64,000 nucleotides of DNA from Flavobacterium cerinum (GCF_024496085.1 NZ_CP101751.1:3906001-3970000), one strand, 5' to 3'. Shown: positions 39,115 through 48,810, counted from the stretch's first letter. Numbers and translations: made by a program. The notes: a model not told the origin generated them from the letters alone.

Positions 39115-40305
39115 ATGAATCGGACTTTAAAAATATACATCGCTTTTCTGGTTTTGATCATTGTTGGAATTATCGCCATTGATTCCGGCAGACCCAAACC
39201 GATTAACTGGTCGCCAACATATGCAACTCAGGATAAAATTCCGTTCGGACTTTTTGTGTTCGACAAGGAGATTCAAAACCTGTTACCGGGGCAAAAAATT
39301 GAACGTTTCGGCAATTCTGTTTATGAATTTCTGGATCCGAAATACAGCTATACCGATTCGACTTATACCACTAAAGGAACCATCCTGTTAATTGGTCAGC
39401 TACATAATATTGATGCTACATCAGCAACTGAGTTATTGTATTTTGTTGAACATGGAAACACGGCTTTTTTAAGTATGCAGTCGTTTCCTGATATATTAAA
39501 AGATTCGCTCAAATTTGATTTTAGTAACGGTCTGTATCTGAATAATAAGTTGCAGTTAAAACTTACCGGAAATAATTTTAAAAACAAAACGTATCACTTT
39601 GACAAAGGGGCCGATAACATTTACTTTAGCCGTATTGATTCGACCAATACTCAAGTATTAGGTTACCAGCAAACCGATTCCGTCAGAAATGCTAATTTTA
39701 TCCGAATCCCTTACGGTGCCGGCTATTTTCTGTTACATACACAACCGGCAGCCTTTTCGAATTACATGCTATTAAAAGATCGAAATGCCGAATATTGCGA
39801 GGCCATTTTATCCTTTATTCCGAAAAAAACCGTTTACTGGCAATCCTTGCATTTTAACGATGAAAACATTTCCGGTTCACCGATGCGTTACATACTCAGT
39901 CAACCCGCCTTAAAATGGGCCTGGTATCTTTTCCTGATCGGAATGTTTATCTTTATGCTCTTTAATGCAAAACGCCGTCAACGGGTTATCCCGATTAAAG
40001 AACCGGTACCGAATACTACTGTCGATTTCACCAAAACCATCGGTAATTTATACCTACAGGAAGGCAGTCATTACCTTATCATTGAAAAGAAGATCATTTA
40101 TTTTCTCGAAAAAATACGAACGGAATATATGATTGACACTTTCTATCTGGATGAAACTTTCATTAACAAGTTACACCAGAAAACCGGAAAAGATCCGGCA
40201 TTGATCGAAAATGTAATCCGTTTGATCCAAAAACACCGGAGTACTGTAATATCCACCCAAAAGGATGTTATTGAAATTAGTAAAGCAATAGAAAAATTAA
40301 AGTAA
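39115..40305 (+). CDS. DUF4350-domain membrane protein
   Basis: A 396-residue protein. An N-terminal helix anchors it (RTLKIYIAFLVLIIVGIIAI). A periplasmic domain follows that resembles the DUF4350/ThuA-like fold (GTILLIGQLHNIDATSATEL and AAFSNYMLLKDRNAEYCEAI). A second helix near residue 265-283 (WAWYLFLIGMFIFMLFNAKR) leads to a cytoplasmic tail of about 110 residues (IGNLYLQEGSHYLIIEKKII). Such proteins are regular members of MoxR-DUF58 clusters. The ATG follows the previous stop without a gap and the MoxR gene begins 1 nt after its own stop. Confidence 0.85.
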   Translation: MNRTLKIYIAFLVLIIVGIIAIDSGRPKPINWSPTYATQDKIPFGLFVFDKEIQNLLPGQKIERFGNSVYEFLDPKYSYTDSTYTTKGTILLIGQLHNIDATSATELLYFVEHGNTAFLSMQSFPDILKDSLKFDFSNGLYLNNKLQLKLTGNNFKNKTYHFDKGADNIYFSRIDSTNTQVLGYQQTDSVRNANFIRIPYGAGYFLLHTQPAAFSNYMLLKDRNAEYCEAILSFIPKKTVYWQSLHFNDENISGSPMRYILSQPALKWAWYLFLIGMFIFMLFNAKRRQRVIPIKEPVPNTTVDFTKTIGNLYLQEGSHYLIIEKKIIYFLEKIRTEYMIDTFYLDETFINKLHQKTGKDPALIENVIRLIQKHRSTVISTQKDVIEISKAIEKLK

Positions 40306-40306
40306 T

Positions 40307-41320
40307 ATGGATACTTTCAAAAATACCCCAACAGAACAACAATCCGACAACGTAAATTTCGAAACAAGACTGGATTTATCAGCCCTTTTAGAGAGCGTAA
40401 ACAAAATAAAAAGAGAATTGGGAACCGTAATCGTAGGTCAGGAAAAAATGATCGATCAGCTTTTGGCGGCTATCCTTTCTAACGGACATGTCCTTTTGGA
40501 AGGTGTTCCCGGAGTAGCAAAAACCATTACAGCCAAGCTCCTTTCCAAAACACTGGCTTTGCAATTTAACCGAATCCAGTTTACTCCGGATTTAATGCCG
40601 TCGGACATTTTAGGAACATCCGTTTTCGACTTATCAAAATCGGCATTTGAATTTAAAAAAGGACCTGTTTTTTCCAATTTTGTACTGATCGATGAGATCA
40701 ATCGGGCTCCGGCCAAAACACAAGCGGCTCTTTTTGAAGTTATGGAAGAACGTCAGATCACAATTGACGGCAAAACCTATATATTAGACGCTCCTTTTCT
40801 GGTAATTGCGACACAAAACCCGATTGAACAGGAAGGAACGTATCGCCTGCCGGAAGCGCAATTGGATCGTTTTCTGTTTAAAATCAACATTGATTATCCG
40901 AATCTTCAGGAAGAAATTGCAATTATCCAACGGGAGAATGCACTTCAAGACCGGAACAAACTGGAATCCGTACAGCAAATCGTTACGCAAAGCGACCTTT
41001 TAAAATACCAGAATCTGGTAAAACAAATTTTAATCGAACAAAACCTGATCGAATATATCGCAAAAATTGTATTGAATTCTCGAGAGAATCCTTTTCTGTA
41101 TTTAGGCGCTTCACCAAGGGCTTCGATTGCCATTCTGAATGCGGCAAAAGCTTTTGCAGCTTTACGCGGTCGTGATTTTGTAACGCCTGAAGATATTAAA
41201 GAGGCAGCCGTACCGGTATTACAACACCGTGTTGTTGTGAGTCCGGAACGCGAAATGGAAGGAATTACCAGTGCCGAAATCATCAAACAGATTGTCGACA
41301 CTGTTGAAATACCAAGATAA
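40307..41320 (+). CDS. MoxR-family AAA+ ATPase
   Basis: A 337-residue AAA+ chaperone-like ATPase. Walker A is GVPGVAKT (residues 66-73), Walker B is VLIDE (126-130), then sensor 1 VIATQNPIEQEGTYRLPEAQ, the arginine-finger region LDRFLF, and sensor 2 YLGASPRASIAILNAAKAF. MoxR proteins are thought to help assemble or activate partner proteins bearing von Willebrand A/DUF58 domains, here the next gene. All motifs are intact. It is preceded by the DUF4350 gene and followed after 37 nt by the DUF58 gene. Confidence 0.95.
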   Translation: MDTFKNTPTEQQSDNVNFETRLDLSALLESVNKIKRELGTVIVGQEKMIDQLLAAILSNGHVLLEGVPGVAKTITAKLLSKTLALQFNRIQFTPDLMPSDILGTSVFDLSKSAFEFKKGPVFSNFVLIDEINRAPAKTQAALFEVMEERQITIDGKTYILDAPFLVIATQNPIEQEGTYRLPEAQLDRFLFKINIDYPNLQEEIAIIQRENALQDRNKLESVQQIVTQSDLLKYQNLVKQILIEQNLIEYIAKIVLNSRENPFLYLGASPRASIAILNAAKAFAALRGRDFVTPEDIKEAAVPVLQHRVVVSPEREMEGITSAEIIKQIVDTVEIPR

Positions 41321-41357
41321 TAATCCGTTTTTATTCTAATTTTTTACAGCCATAACT

Positions 41358-42689
41358 TTGAATTTCTTTAAAAAACTATACCTCAACAATTTCTTTTTCT
41401 ATGCCCTGCTCGGAATCATAGTAAGCTTTGTTTTGGCTTATTTCTTCGAAGGATTGTACCGCGTAAGCTGGATATTTCTGTTGCTGTTACTGGCGTTTAC
41501 AAGTATCGACATCCTTTTGTTGTTTACTAACAGGAAAGGTATAAAAGCGTCACGGGTACTCCCGGAAAAATTGTCTAATGGCGATGAAAACCCGATTACG
41601 GTCAAATTAAACAATGATTATTCTTTCGATATTAACCTGAAGATTATCGATGAAATTCCGTTCCAGTTCCAGGTTCGGGATTTTGAAGTAATCCGGAAAT
41701 TAAAATCACAACAAAAAGATCAGTTTCAGTACTTTTTACGGCCAACCGAAAGAGGGGAATATACATTCGGAAATCTGAATATTTATGTTGCCACTCCGCT
41801 CCGACTCGTTTCTAAAAGATACACATTCGATCATAATCAGACTCTTCCGACGTATCCTTCTTTTATCCAACTACGGAAGTATGATCTGATGGCTTTCTCA
41901 AATAATCTGTTTCAATATGGTGTAAAAAAGATACGCCGTATCGGTCATTCCATGGAATTCGAACAAATTAAAGAATATGTACAAGGTGATGATATCCGAA
42001 CACTGAACTGGAAAGCGACCGCCAAACGAAATCAGTTAATGATCAATCAGTTTCAGGATGAGAAATCTCAGAATGTATATATGATTATCGATAAAGGCCG
42101 GACGATGAAGATGCCTTTCAACGGGTTAAGTCTCCTGGATTATTCCATCAATGCTACTTTGGCATTGTCGAACGTTATTCTAAAAAAACAGGATAAAGCC
42201 GGAATGCTTACGTTTTCCAAAAAACCGGAAAACAGAGTAGTCGCTGAGCGCAGACAATCCCAGATGCGTTTTATCATGGAAGCGCTTTATAATGTTAAAA
42301 CCGATTTCTTTGAAAGTGATTTTAGCCGCTTATATGTGGACATCAAAAAGAATATCAATCAGAGAAGTTTGATTCTGCTGTATACCAATTTTGAAACACT
42401 GGACGGATTACACCGGCAACTTCCCTATTTAAAAGGAATAGCCAAAAACCATTTACTTGTTGTTGTTTTCTTTAACAACACAGAACTCAATCAGTTAATC
42501 GACAAAAAAATAACCAATATACAAGAAGTATACGACCAGGTTATCGCCGAAAAATTTGCTTTTGAAAAACGACTGATCGTTAACGAACTAAAAAAATACG
42601 GAATCTATTCCGTACTCACACAACCGGAACATTTAACACTCGACACTATCAATAAATATTTAGAAATTAAATCAAGAGGAATACTTTAA
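41358..42689 (+). CDS. DUF58-domain protein (MoxR partner)
   Basis: A 443-residue protein with two N-terminal membrane helices (about residues 10-50), a beta-rich segment, then the DUF58 signature GDDIRTLNWKATAKRNQLMI and a vWA-like fold. Where an intact metal site would read DxSxSM, it has IIDKGRTMKM, so the second Ser is replaced by Arg and the first by Gly; metal binding is doubtful. Start is TTG, since no ATG is present before the first helix. Last gene of the MoxR cluster. Confidence 0.9.
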   Translation: MNFFKKLYLNNFFFYALLGIIVSFVLAYFFEGLYRVSWIFLLLLLAFTSIDILLLFTNRKGIKASRVLPEKLSNGDENPITVKLNNDYSFDINLKIIDEIPFQFQVRDFEVIRKLKSQQKDQFQYFLRPTERGEYTFGNLNIYVATPLRLVSKRYTFDHNQTLPTYPSFIQLRKYDLMAFSNNLFQYGVKKIRRIGHSMEFEQIKEYVQGDDIRTLNWKATAKRNQLMINQFQDEKSQNVYMIIDKGRTMKMPFNGLSLLDYSINATLALSNVILKKQDKAGMLTFSKKPENRVVAERRQSQMRFIMEALYNVKTDFFESDFSRLYVDIKKNINQRSLILLYTNFETLDGLHRQLPYLKGIAKNHLLVVVFFNNTELNQLIDKKITNIQEVYDQVIAEKFAFEKRLIVNELKKYGIYSVLTQPEHLTLDTINKYLEIKSRGIL

Positions 42690-42723
42690 ACAAACATCAA
42701 AAAAACAAACATTAAAACAAAGC

Positions 42724-43935
42724 ATGAAGAAAATTTTACTATTCGCCTTATTACTAATGACCTGTTTTCAAATTCAGGCACAAATAAAATTTGAAGAAGG
42801 CTACATCATTAAAAAAGGAAACGACCCGATGAAATGCTGGATCAAAAACCTGGATTGGAGAAACAATCCTAAAGAGATCGAGTATAAAAGAGATGAAAAC
42901 GGAACCATTGAAACGGGGAACTTCAACAACATTAAAGAATTTGGTTTCACCAATCAAAAAGTAAAGTTTATCAGTGCCTGGATTAAATTAGATCGTTCGT
43001 CTGAAAAAATCGGTGCTTTAACCAAAAATCCGGATCCTGTTTTCCACGAAGAAGGCCAATTTTTAAGAGTCTTAGTCGAAGGTGCTGCTTCACTTTATTT
43101 ATTTGAAGATGAAAACGCTTATAAATTTTTCTATTCTTATGACGGTTCCGAAATCGAACAGCTTATTTTCAAATCGTATTTAACTGAAGGCGTTGAAGTA
43201 AGAACCAACGAAGAATATAAAAATCAGTTATTAAAAACGCTAAAATGTGAGTCGATCACACGAGATATGTTACGTAAAATCAACTATCGCATCAATGATC
43301 TTACTGATATATTTGTAAAATACAATACGTGCAAAAATCCTTCGGCTCCGAATACATTCAAACAGGAAATCGTTCGTAAACAAGCCTTTCATCTTGCTTT
43401 ACGTGCAGGACTAAACAGTACGTCCTCATCTTTCGACAGTCAGAGTAAAAATTTCGGAGAGCCTTATGTTGATTTCGGAAATAAAATGTCTTTTAGAATC
43501 GGTGCCGAATTAGAGTATATTTTACCGTTATACGGGAACAAATGGTCGATCATTCTTGAACCGAGTTATCAGTCGTACAAATCAGAAAAAGTACAGGACG
43601 GCGAAACTCATTCTATCGACTATAAATCCTTTGACATGCCGGTAGGCGTTCGCTATTATATGCATTTGAATGACAATTCGGCCTTATTTTTAAACGGTGT
43701 TTTCAGTTACAATATCGATTTAGGTTCAAAACTGATTTATACGGTTTATAAAAAACCAACTGAAATTACGATCGATCCGGTTTATAATTTTGCGATCGGT
43801 GCCGGTTACCGTTTTCAAAATCGTTACAGCTTCGAATTACGCTATAATCTGAATCGTGATCTTACAAACAGTGAGAACAAATACAAAAGTGAATACAAAA
43901 CGGTTTCCTTTATCTTAGGATACCGATTATTCTAA
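42724..43935 (+). CDS. Outer-membrane beta-barrel protein, N-terminal domain of unknown function
   Basis: A 403-residue exported protein. Signal peptide MKKILLFALLLMTCFQIQAQ. The N-terminal half (about 20-215) is soluble-looking with a YIIKKGNDPMKCWIKNLDWR start. From about residue 225 it turns into an eight-stranded-type barrel of the PorT/OMP_b-brl class: FHLALRAGLNSTSSSFDSQS, GAELEYILPLYGNKWSIILE, and closing strands SFELRYNLNRDL and KTVSFILGYRLF. Role unknown. It is separated from the DUF58 gene by 34 nt and ends with a hairpin. Confidence 0.8.
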   Translation: MKKILLFALLLMTCFQIQAQIKFEEGYIIKKGNDPMKCWIKNLDWRNNPKEIEYKRDENGTIETGNFNNIKEFGFTNQKVKFISAWIKLDRSSEKIGALTKNPDPVFHEEGQFLRVLVEGAASLYLFEDENAYKFFYSYDGSEIEQLIFKSYLTEGVEVRTNEEYKNQLLKTLKCESITRDMLRKINYRINDLTDIFVKYNTCKNPSAPNTFKQEIVRKQAFHLALRAGLNSTSSSFDSQSKNFGEPYVDFGNKMSFRIGAELEYILPLYGNKWSIILEPSYQSYKSEKVQDGETHSIDYKSFDMPVGVRYYMHLNDNSALFLNGVFSYNIDLGSKLIYTVYKKPTEITIDPVYNFAIGAGYRFQNRYSFELRYNLNRDLTNSENKYKSEYKTVSFILGYRLF

Positions 43936-43945
43936 ATAAATAAAA

Positions 43946-43986
43946 ATAACAAGGATACCTGTTATTCCTCCGGGTATCTTTGTTAT
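43946..43986 (+). terminator. Long hairpin, probable terminator
   Basis: A 14-bp stem (43946-43959 with 43973-43986, one G-U pair) with a 13-nt loop, 10 nt past the barrel gene stop. Only a T-rich tail rather than a clean T run follows, so termination is likely but not certain. Confidence 0.65.
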
Positions 43987-44046
43987 ATTTCTAAATTAAA
44001 GTTTACTTTTATCCTCAAAAAATAACGCATTTATTATTCTTCATCA

Positions 44047-44835
44047 ATGAAACAAATCAGTAGTGTACAAAACCCTTTGATAAAATCGCTGATCCAACTA
44101 CAGGATAAAGCCAAAAACCGGAAACAATCCGGCACTTTTGTCATTGAAGGGCAACGGGAAATCATGCTGGCACAAAAAGGCGGATACCAACTCATTACTG
44201 TTTTATTTTCACCGGAAATCATAACGCACCAACAAGTGCAGGAACTTATTGATCCGAATACCGATTTGATTGAAATCAGCAAAGAAGTATATCAAAAGCT
44301 GGCTTATCGCGATACGACCGAAGGGATCATTGCAGTAGCTCAATCAAAATCGTTGCAGTTATCTGATTTACAATTAAGAAAAAACCCGCTTATTCTCGTA
44401 GCTGAAGCTCCTGAAAAACCGGGAAACATAGGCGCTTTATTACGAACGGCTGATGCGGCTAATCTGGATGCCGTTATTATTGCCAATCCCAAAAGCGACC
44501 TTTATAATCCCAATATTATTCGTTCCAGCGTAGGTAGTTTGTTTACAACACAAATTGCAACCGGAACCACCGCAGAAGTGATTGACTATCTTAACGCAAA
44601 TCACATTGCTATTTACTGTGCCACATTACAGGATTCGACTTACTATCACACTCAGGATTATACCGGATCAACGGCTTTGGTAGTCGGTACCGAAGCAACC
44701 GGTCTTACCGATGAATGGCGCGTGGCCAGCAAAAAAAATATTATCATCCCCATGGAAGGTGAAATCGATTCCATGAACGTTTCCGTAGCGGCTGCCATCT
44801 TACTATTTGAAGCAAAAAGACAACGCAGGATATAA
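44047..44835 (+). CDS. SpoU/TrmH-family RNA 2'-O-methyltransferase (RlmB-like)
   Basis: A 262-residue SAM-dependent methyltransferase of the SPOUT class. The N-terminal substrate-binding domain (KSLIQLQDKAKNRKQSGTFV to about residue 100) is followed by the knotted catalytic domain with EKPGNIGALLRTADAANLDA (motif 1), VVGTEATGLTDEW (motif 2) and PMEGEIDSMNVSVAAAILLF (motif 3). It probably modifies 23S rRNA or tRNA; which site is not evident. Start is ATG, in an AT-rich leader. The serine hydrolase gene follows after 18 nt. Confidence 0.92.
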   Translation: MKQISSVQNPLIKSLIQLQDKAKNRKQSGTFVIEGQREIMLAQKGGYQLITVLFSPEIITHQQVQELIDPNTDLIEISKEVYQKLAYRDTTEGIIAVAQSKSLQLSDLQLRKNPLILVAEAPEKPGNIGALLRTADAANLDAVIIANPKSDLYNPNIIRSSVGSLFTTQIATGTTAEVIDYLNANHIAIYCATLQDSTYYHTQDYTGSTALVVGTEATGLTDEWRVASKKNIIIPMEGEIDSMNVSVAAAILLFEAKRQRRI

Positions 44836-44853
44836 CCCCAAATTAATTATTGT

Positions 44854-46404
44854 ATGATTATGAAAAAGTTTTTCTTTTTATTCTTATCCAGTTTTTCAAT
44901 TTATGCTCAGATCAGTTCGCCCGAAATCGATGAACTGGTAGAAAGAACCCTGACCACATTTGATGTTCCGGGAATTGCTGTTGCTGTAGTAAAAGACGGT
45001 AAAGTGATCCATTCTAAAGGCTACGGAGTAAAATCAATAAAAACAAAAGAAAAGGTAAACGAAAATACATTATTCGGAATTGCTTCTAACAGTAAAGCTT
45101 TCACCAGTGCTTCTTTGGCTATTTTAGTCGATGAAAAAAAACTAGACTGGAATGACAAGGTTAAAAAATACATCCCGGACTTTAGGATGTATAATGACTA
45201 TGTGACCAATGAATTTACAATTCTGGATCTGCTAACGCACCGTAGCGGACTTGGACTTGGAGCCGGAGATCTGATGATCTGGCCGGACGGTCATGATTTT
45301 ACCTCAAAAGATATCGTTAAAAATATACAATACCTGAAACCGGTTTCCGGATTCCGAACCAAATATGATTATGACAACCTGCTGTATGTTATAGCCGGTG
45401 AAGTGATCGAAAAAGTAAGCGGTCAAAGCTGGGCCGAATTTGTCGAGCAGCACATTATGAAACCGTTGGAGATGAATAACAGTATCGGTTCCTGGAATCG
45501 CTTAAAAGACACCACCAACACTATAGTTCCGCATGTCCCGATCGATGGTAAATTACAGGTTATTAAACGCTATAAAAGCCCTATTCTGGATGCTGCCGGC
45601 GGTATTTATTCAAGCGTTAATGACATGAGTAAATGGGCATTGGTACAACTCCAACAAGGAAAATACGGATCGAATAAAGAGAAACGTTTATTTAGCGAAG
45701 AACAGCACAATGAAATGTGGACTCCGCAAACCATTTTACCCAACAGTACCTCAGCTCCTTATTACACATTGTTTAAAGCTTATGGTCTCGGATGGCAATT
45801 AAACGACGTAAAAGGCAAATTACAGGTATCACATACCGGCGGACTGGAAGGTATTGTAACCCAGGTTACATTATTGCCGGAACTCCAACTGGGTATTATT
45901 GTTTTTACCAATCAACAGTCGGGAGCGGCTTTTACAGCAATTACCAATACGATAAAAGACAGTTATCTCGGCATTCCTTATATCGATTATGTAGCCAAAT
46001 ACAGTCACCAGAAAATATCCAGTGAAGCCGAAGCCGATAAAGTAACCGGTGAAGTATGGAAAACCGTGGCATTAAATCATAAAAACAAAAACATAAAAAT
46101 AGATTACAACAAACTGACCGGAACATACAAAGACAATTGGTTAGGTGAAATTGCGATTGTGGCGAAAGGAAAAAAATTACACTTTGTTTCCAAACGTTCT
46201 CCGCAGTTATCCGGTGAGATTTTCTTTTATAAAGACAATGTCTTTGCTGTAAAATGGTTTAACCGTTATTTTAATGCCGATGCTTTTATGTACCTGACGT
46301 ATGACAATGAGGGTAAATTGCAAAACATTAAAATGGATGCCATTTCACCACTAACCGATTTCAGTTATGATTTCCAGGATCTGGATTTTAACCGAATCAA
46401 ATAA
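44854..46404 (+). CDS. Exported serine hydrolase, class C beta-lactamase-like, with C-terminal DUF3471-type domain
   Basis: A 516-residue periplasmic or secreted protein. Signal peptide from MKKFFFLFLSSFSIYAQ (third residue; an ATG two codons upstream is the annotated start). The beta-lactamase-type fold has SxxK in IASNSKAFTSASLAILVD, the YxN in KYDYDNLLY, and HTGG near residue 329 (QVSHTGGLEGI). The last 120 residues look like a DUF3471 lipocalin-like module (KLTGTYKDNWLGEIAIVAKG). Such enzymes act as esterases or D-amino acid peptidases; resistance to beta-lactams is not implied. Terminator follows. Confidence 0.9.
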   Translation: MIMKKFFFLFLSSFSIYAQISSPEIDELVERTLTTFDVPGIAVAVVKDGKVIHSKGYGVKSIKTKEKVNENTLFGIASNSKAFTSASLAILVDEKKLDWNDKVKKYIPDFRMYNDYVTNEFTILDLLTHRSGLGLGAGDLMIWPDGHDFTSKDIVKNIQYLKPVSGFRTKYDYDNLLYVIAGEVIEKVSGQSWAEFVEQHIMKPLEMNNSIGSWNRLKDTTNTIVPHVPIDGKLQVIKRYKSPILDAAGGIYSSVNDMSKWALVQLQQGKYGSNKEKRLFSEEQHNEMWTPQTILPNSTSAPYYTLFKAYGLGWQLNDVKGKLQVSHTGGLEGIVTQVTLLPELQLGIIVFTNQQSGAAFTAITNTIKDSYLGIPYIDYVAKYSHQKISSEAEADKVTGEVWKTVALNHKNKNIKIDYNKLTGTYKDNWLGEIAIVAKGKKLHFVSKRSPQLSGEIFFYKDNVFAVKWFNRYFNADAFMYLTYDNEGKLQNIKMDAISPLTDFSYDFQDLDFNRIK

Positions 46405-46410
46405 ATTCAC

Positions 46411-46436
46411 AAAACGCTCTTAGGAGCGTTTTTTTA
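46411..46436 (+). terminator. Rho-independent terminator after the serine hydrolase gene
   Basis: A 9-bp perfect stem (46411-46419 with 46424-46432), 4-nt loop, T run to 46436. Confidence 0.92.
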
Positions 46437-46482
46437 TAGTTCAAATTTTAACATTATTTAGCAGCGAATCGCGTATGCAGAC

Positions 46483-46513
46483 TTGCAAAAGTTATTTCTT
46501 TACACTAAATTTA
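46483..46513 (+). promoter_or_regulatory. Promoter of the relA/spoT gene
   Basis: TTG (46483-46485), a 20-bp spacer and TAAATTTA (46506-46513, one mismatch to TAnnTTTG) lie 18 bp before the ATG and just after a terminator. Confidence 0.6.
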
Positions 46514-46531
46514 GGAATTGAATGAATTGTT

Positions 46532-48751
46532 ATGACTGAGATTGATTTAGAACAAGAAAACAAAGCAATTGCGCGCGAATACAAAGAATTGCTTCGCATT
46601 AGTTACCAAACCCTTACTGAAGAAGATAAAAAACTGATCCGTAAAGCTTTTGATGTAGCAGTTGATGCACATAAAGATCAACGTCGTAAATCCGGAGAGG
46701 CCTATATCTTCCATCCTATTGCCGTAGCTAAAATCGTAGCTTCCGAAATCGGACTCGGAGCCACTTCCATTGCCGCTGCGCTGATGCATGACGTCGTGGA
46801 AGACACTGATATCACAATTCAGGACATCGAAAAAATGTTTAATCCTAAAATCGCACAGATTGTTGACGGATTAACCAAAATCGCGAAAGTAAAAACCGAT
46901 CAGGAAATATCAATGCAGGCGGAAAATTTCCGTAAAATGCTATTGACATTGAATGACGACGTACGTGTAATTTTAATCAAAATTGCCGATCGTTTGCACA
47001 ACATGCAGACCATGGAAAGCATGGCCGATTATAAACAGGCTAAAATTGCTTCGGAAACCTTATACATCTATGCGCCGCTAGCCCATCGTCTGGGGCTTTA
47101 TAATATCAAAACACAACTGGAAGATCTGGGATTAAAATATACCGAACCGGAAGTGTATCAGGATATTGTGAGCAAAATGAAAGAAACACGGGAGGAACAG
47201 GAAGCTTATATCAAGTCTATTTCCGATGTGCTTAAAAAGTCGCTGGACGATGAAAGCATTGAATATACCATGAAAGGGCGTCCCAAATCCATTTATTCGA
47301 TTCGTCGTAAAATGCTGGTTCAGGGCGTAACCTTTGATGAAGTATACGACAAGTTTGCGCTTCGCATTATATACAGATCGAAACCACAGGAAGAAAAATT
47401 CCTGGCCTGGAAAATATATTCTATCGTAACAGATCATTACCGTCCGAGTCCGAGTCGTCTCCGCGATTGGATATCTTCTCCGAAATCAACCGGATACGAA
47501 GCCTTACACATTACCGTAATGGGACCGAAAGGACGTTGGGTAGAAATTCAGGTACGAAGCGAGCGAATGGATGAAATCGCCGAAAAAGGATACGCAGCAC
47601 ACTATAAATACAAACAAGGAGCAACAGAAGAAAACGGACTTGACGTTTGGTTAAACCAACTTAGAGAAGCACTCGAAAATTCGGAAACCAATGCTGTTGA
47701 TTTCGTGGAAGATTTCAAACTGAATCTGTATTCCAAAGAAATCTATGTATTCACACCGAAAGGAGAAATCAAATCCTTACCGAAAGGAGCCACTTCTCTG
47801 GATTTTGCTTTTAGCATCCACTCCGAAGTCGGCGTACATACCCGCGGTACAAGAGTGAACGGAAAGCTGGTTCCGCTAAACCATGTTTTAAACAGCGGCG
47901 ACCAGGTTGAAATTATCACTTCTCAAAATCAAAAGCCGAATGCAAGCTGGCTGGATTATGTAACCACATCCCGCGCCCGCAACAAAATCAAAAACGTACT
48001 GAACGAGAGTACGAAAAAAATCGCGGAAGACGGTAAAGAACTGCTAACACGAAAACTGAAACATTTAAAAATCACACTGAACGAGACCACCGTTAACGAA
48101 CTGGTCAACTATTTCAAGTTACAAACCAGTCTCGATCTGTTTTATCGTGTCGGTGCCGGATTAATTGACAACCAACAGCTGAAGGATTTTGCCGCGCAGA
48201 AGAACAATACATTGATCAACTTCTTTAAGAACAAGATCAAACGTTCACCAAATGTACCACCGGAGCAACTGCATCGTAATGAGATCGTTAAAAATTACGA
48301 CTTACTTGTTTTCGGAAAAGAGCAGGAAAAGCTGGATTACAAGTTATCCACTTGCTGCAATCCGATTCCGGGTGACGATGTTTTCGGTTTTATCACCATA
48401 AACGAAGGAATCAAAATACACCGTAAAGATTGTCCGAATGCTATAAGTTTACAATCAAATTACGCCTACCGAATTATTCCGGCCAAATGGATCGATTCGT
48501 CTCAGGAAGAATTCAAAGCCATTTTAAAAATTACCGGAATGGACACTTTAGGACTTACTAACGAATTAACGAAAGTAATCTCCAATCAGATGCACGTAAA
48601 TATCCAAAGTATTGCTCTTAGCGGTGAAGCCGGGATATTTAACGGACAGGTAACCGTAGTCGTACAAAACAATACGATCCTCAAAAAACTGATCGACAAT
48701 ATCAAGAAAATTGACGGGGTCGATAAAGTAACCCGCGTCCACAAAAACTAA
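46532..48751 (+). CDS. spoT: Bifunctional (p)ppGpp synthetase/hydrolase, RelA/SpoT family
   Basis: A 739-residue stringent-response enzyme, full length. The hydrolase HD domain (about 45-200) is intact, with His61 (FHPIAVAKIV) and the His86-Asp87 pair in ALMHDVVEDTDI, so it can degrade (p)ppGpp. The synthetase domain (about 235-360) has KGRPKSIYSIRRKM and FDEVYDKFALRIIYRS. TGS (YVFTPKGEIKSLPKGATSLD) and the RIS zinc-finger-like region (STCCNPIPGDDVFGF, then HRKDCPNA) precede a C-terminal ACT domain (LTNELTKVISNQMHVNIQSI). It is the only such gene in the window, so it may be the main long RSH. It has its own promoter and terminator. Confidence 0.97.
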   Translation: MTEIDLEQENKAIAREYKELLRISYQTLTEEDKKLIRKAFDVAVDAHKDQRRKSGEAYIFHPIAVAKIVASEIGLGATSIAAALMHDVVEDTDITIQDIEKMFNPKIAQIVDGLTKIAKVKTDQEISMQAENFRKMLLTLNDDVRVILIKIADRLHNMQTMESMADYKQAKIASETLYIYAPLAHRLGLYNIKTQLEDLGLKYTEPEVYQDIVSKMKETREEQEAYIKSISDVLKKSLDDESIEYTMKGRPKSIYSIRRKMLVQGVTFDEVYDKFALRIIYRSKPQEEKFLAWKIYSIVTDHYRPSPSRLRDWISSPKSTGYEALHITVMGPKGRWVEIQVRSERMDEIAEKGYAAHYKYKQGATEENGLDVWLNQLREALENSETNAVDFVEDFKLNLYSKEIYVFTPKGEIKSLPKGATSLDFAFSIHSEVGVHTRGTRVNGKLVPLNHVLNSGDQVEIITSQNQKPNASWLDYVTTSRARNKIKNVLNESTKKIAEDGKELLTRKLKHLKITLNETTVNELVNYFKLQTSLDLFYRVGAGLIDNQQLKDFAAQKNNTLINFFKNKIKRSPNVPPEQLHRNEIVKNYDLLVFGKEQEKLDYKLSTCCNPIPGDDVFGFITINEGIKIHRKDCPNAISLQSNYAYRIIPAKWIDSSQEEFKAILKITGMDTLGLTNELTKVISNQMHVNIQSIALSGEAGIFNGQVTVVVQNNTILKKLIDNIKKIDGVDKVTRVHKN

Positions 48752-48774
48752 AAAACACTATTTTACAATAAACG

Positions 48775-48810
48775 CAAATAAGTACTTAATTCAACCTAAG
48801 TACTTATTTG
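48775..48810 (+). terminator. Rho-independent terminator after spoT
   Basis: A 14-bp perfect stem (48775-48788 with 48797-48810), 8-nt loop, then six T residues. Confidence 0.9.

Noticed and set aside
44854..46404. Serine hydrolase as a beta-lactam resistance gene
   Set aside because: The SxxK/YxN/HTGG set is shared by esterases and peptidases; the DUF3471-type tail and context do not support a true beta-lactamase.
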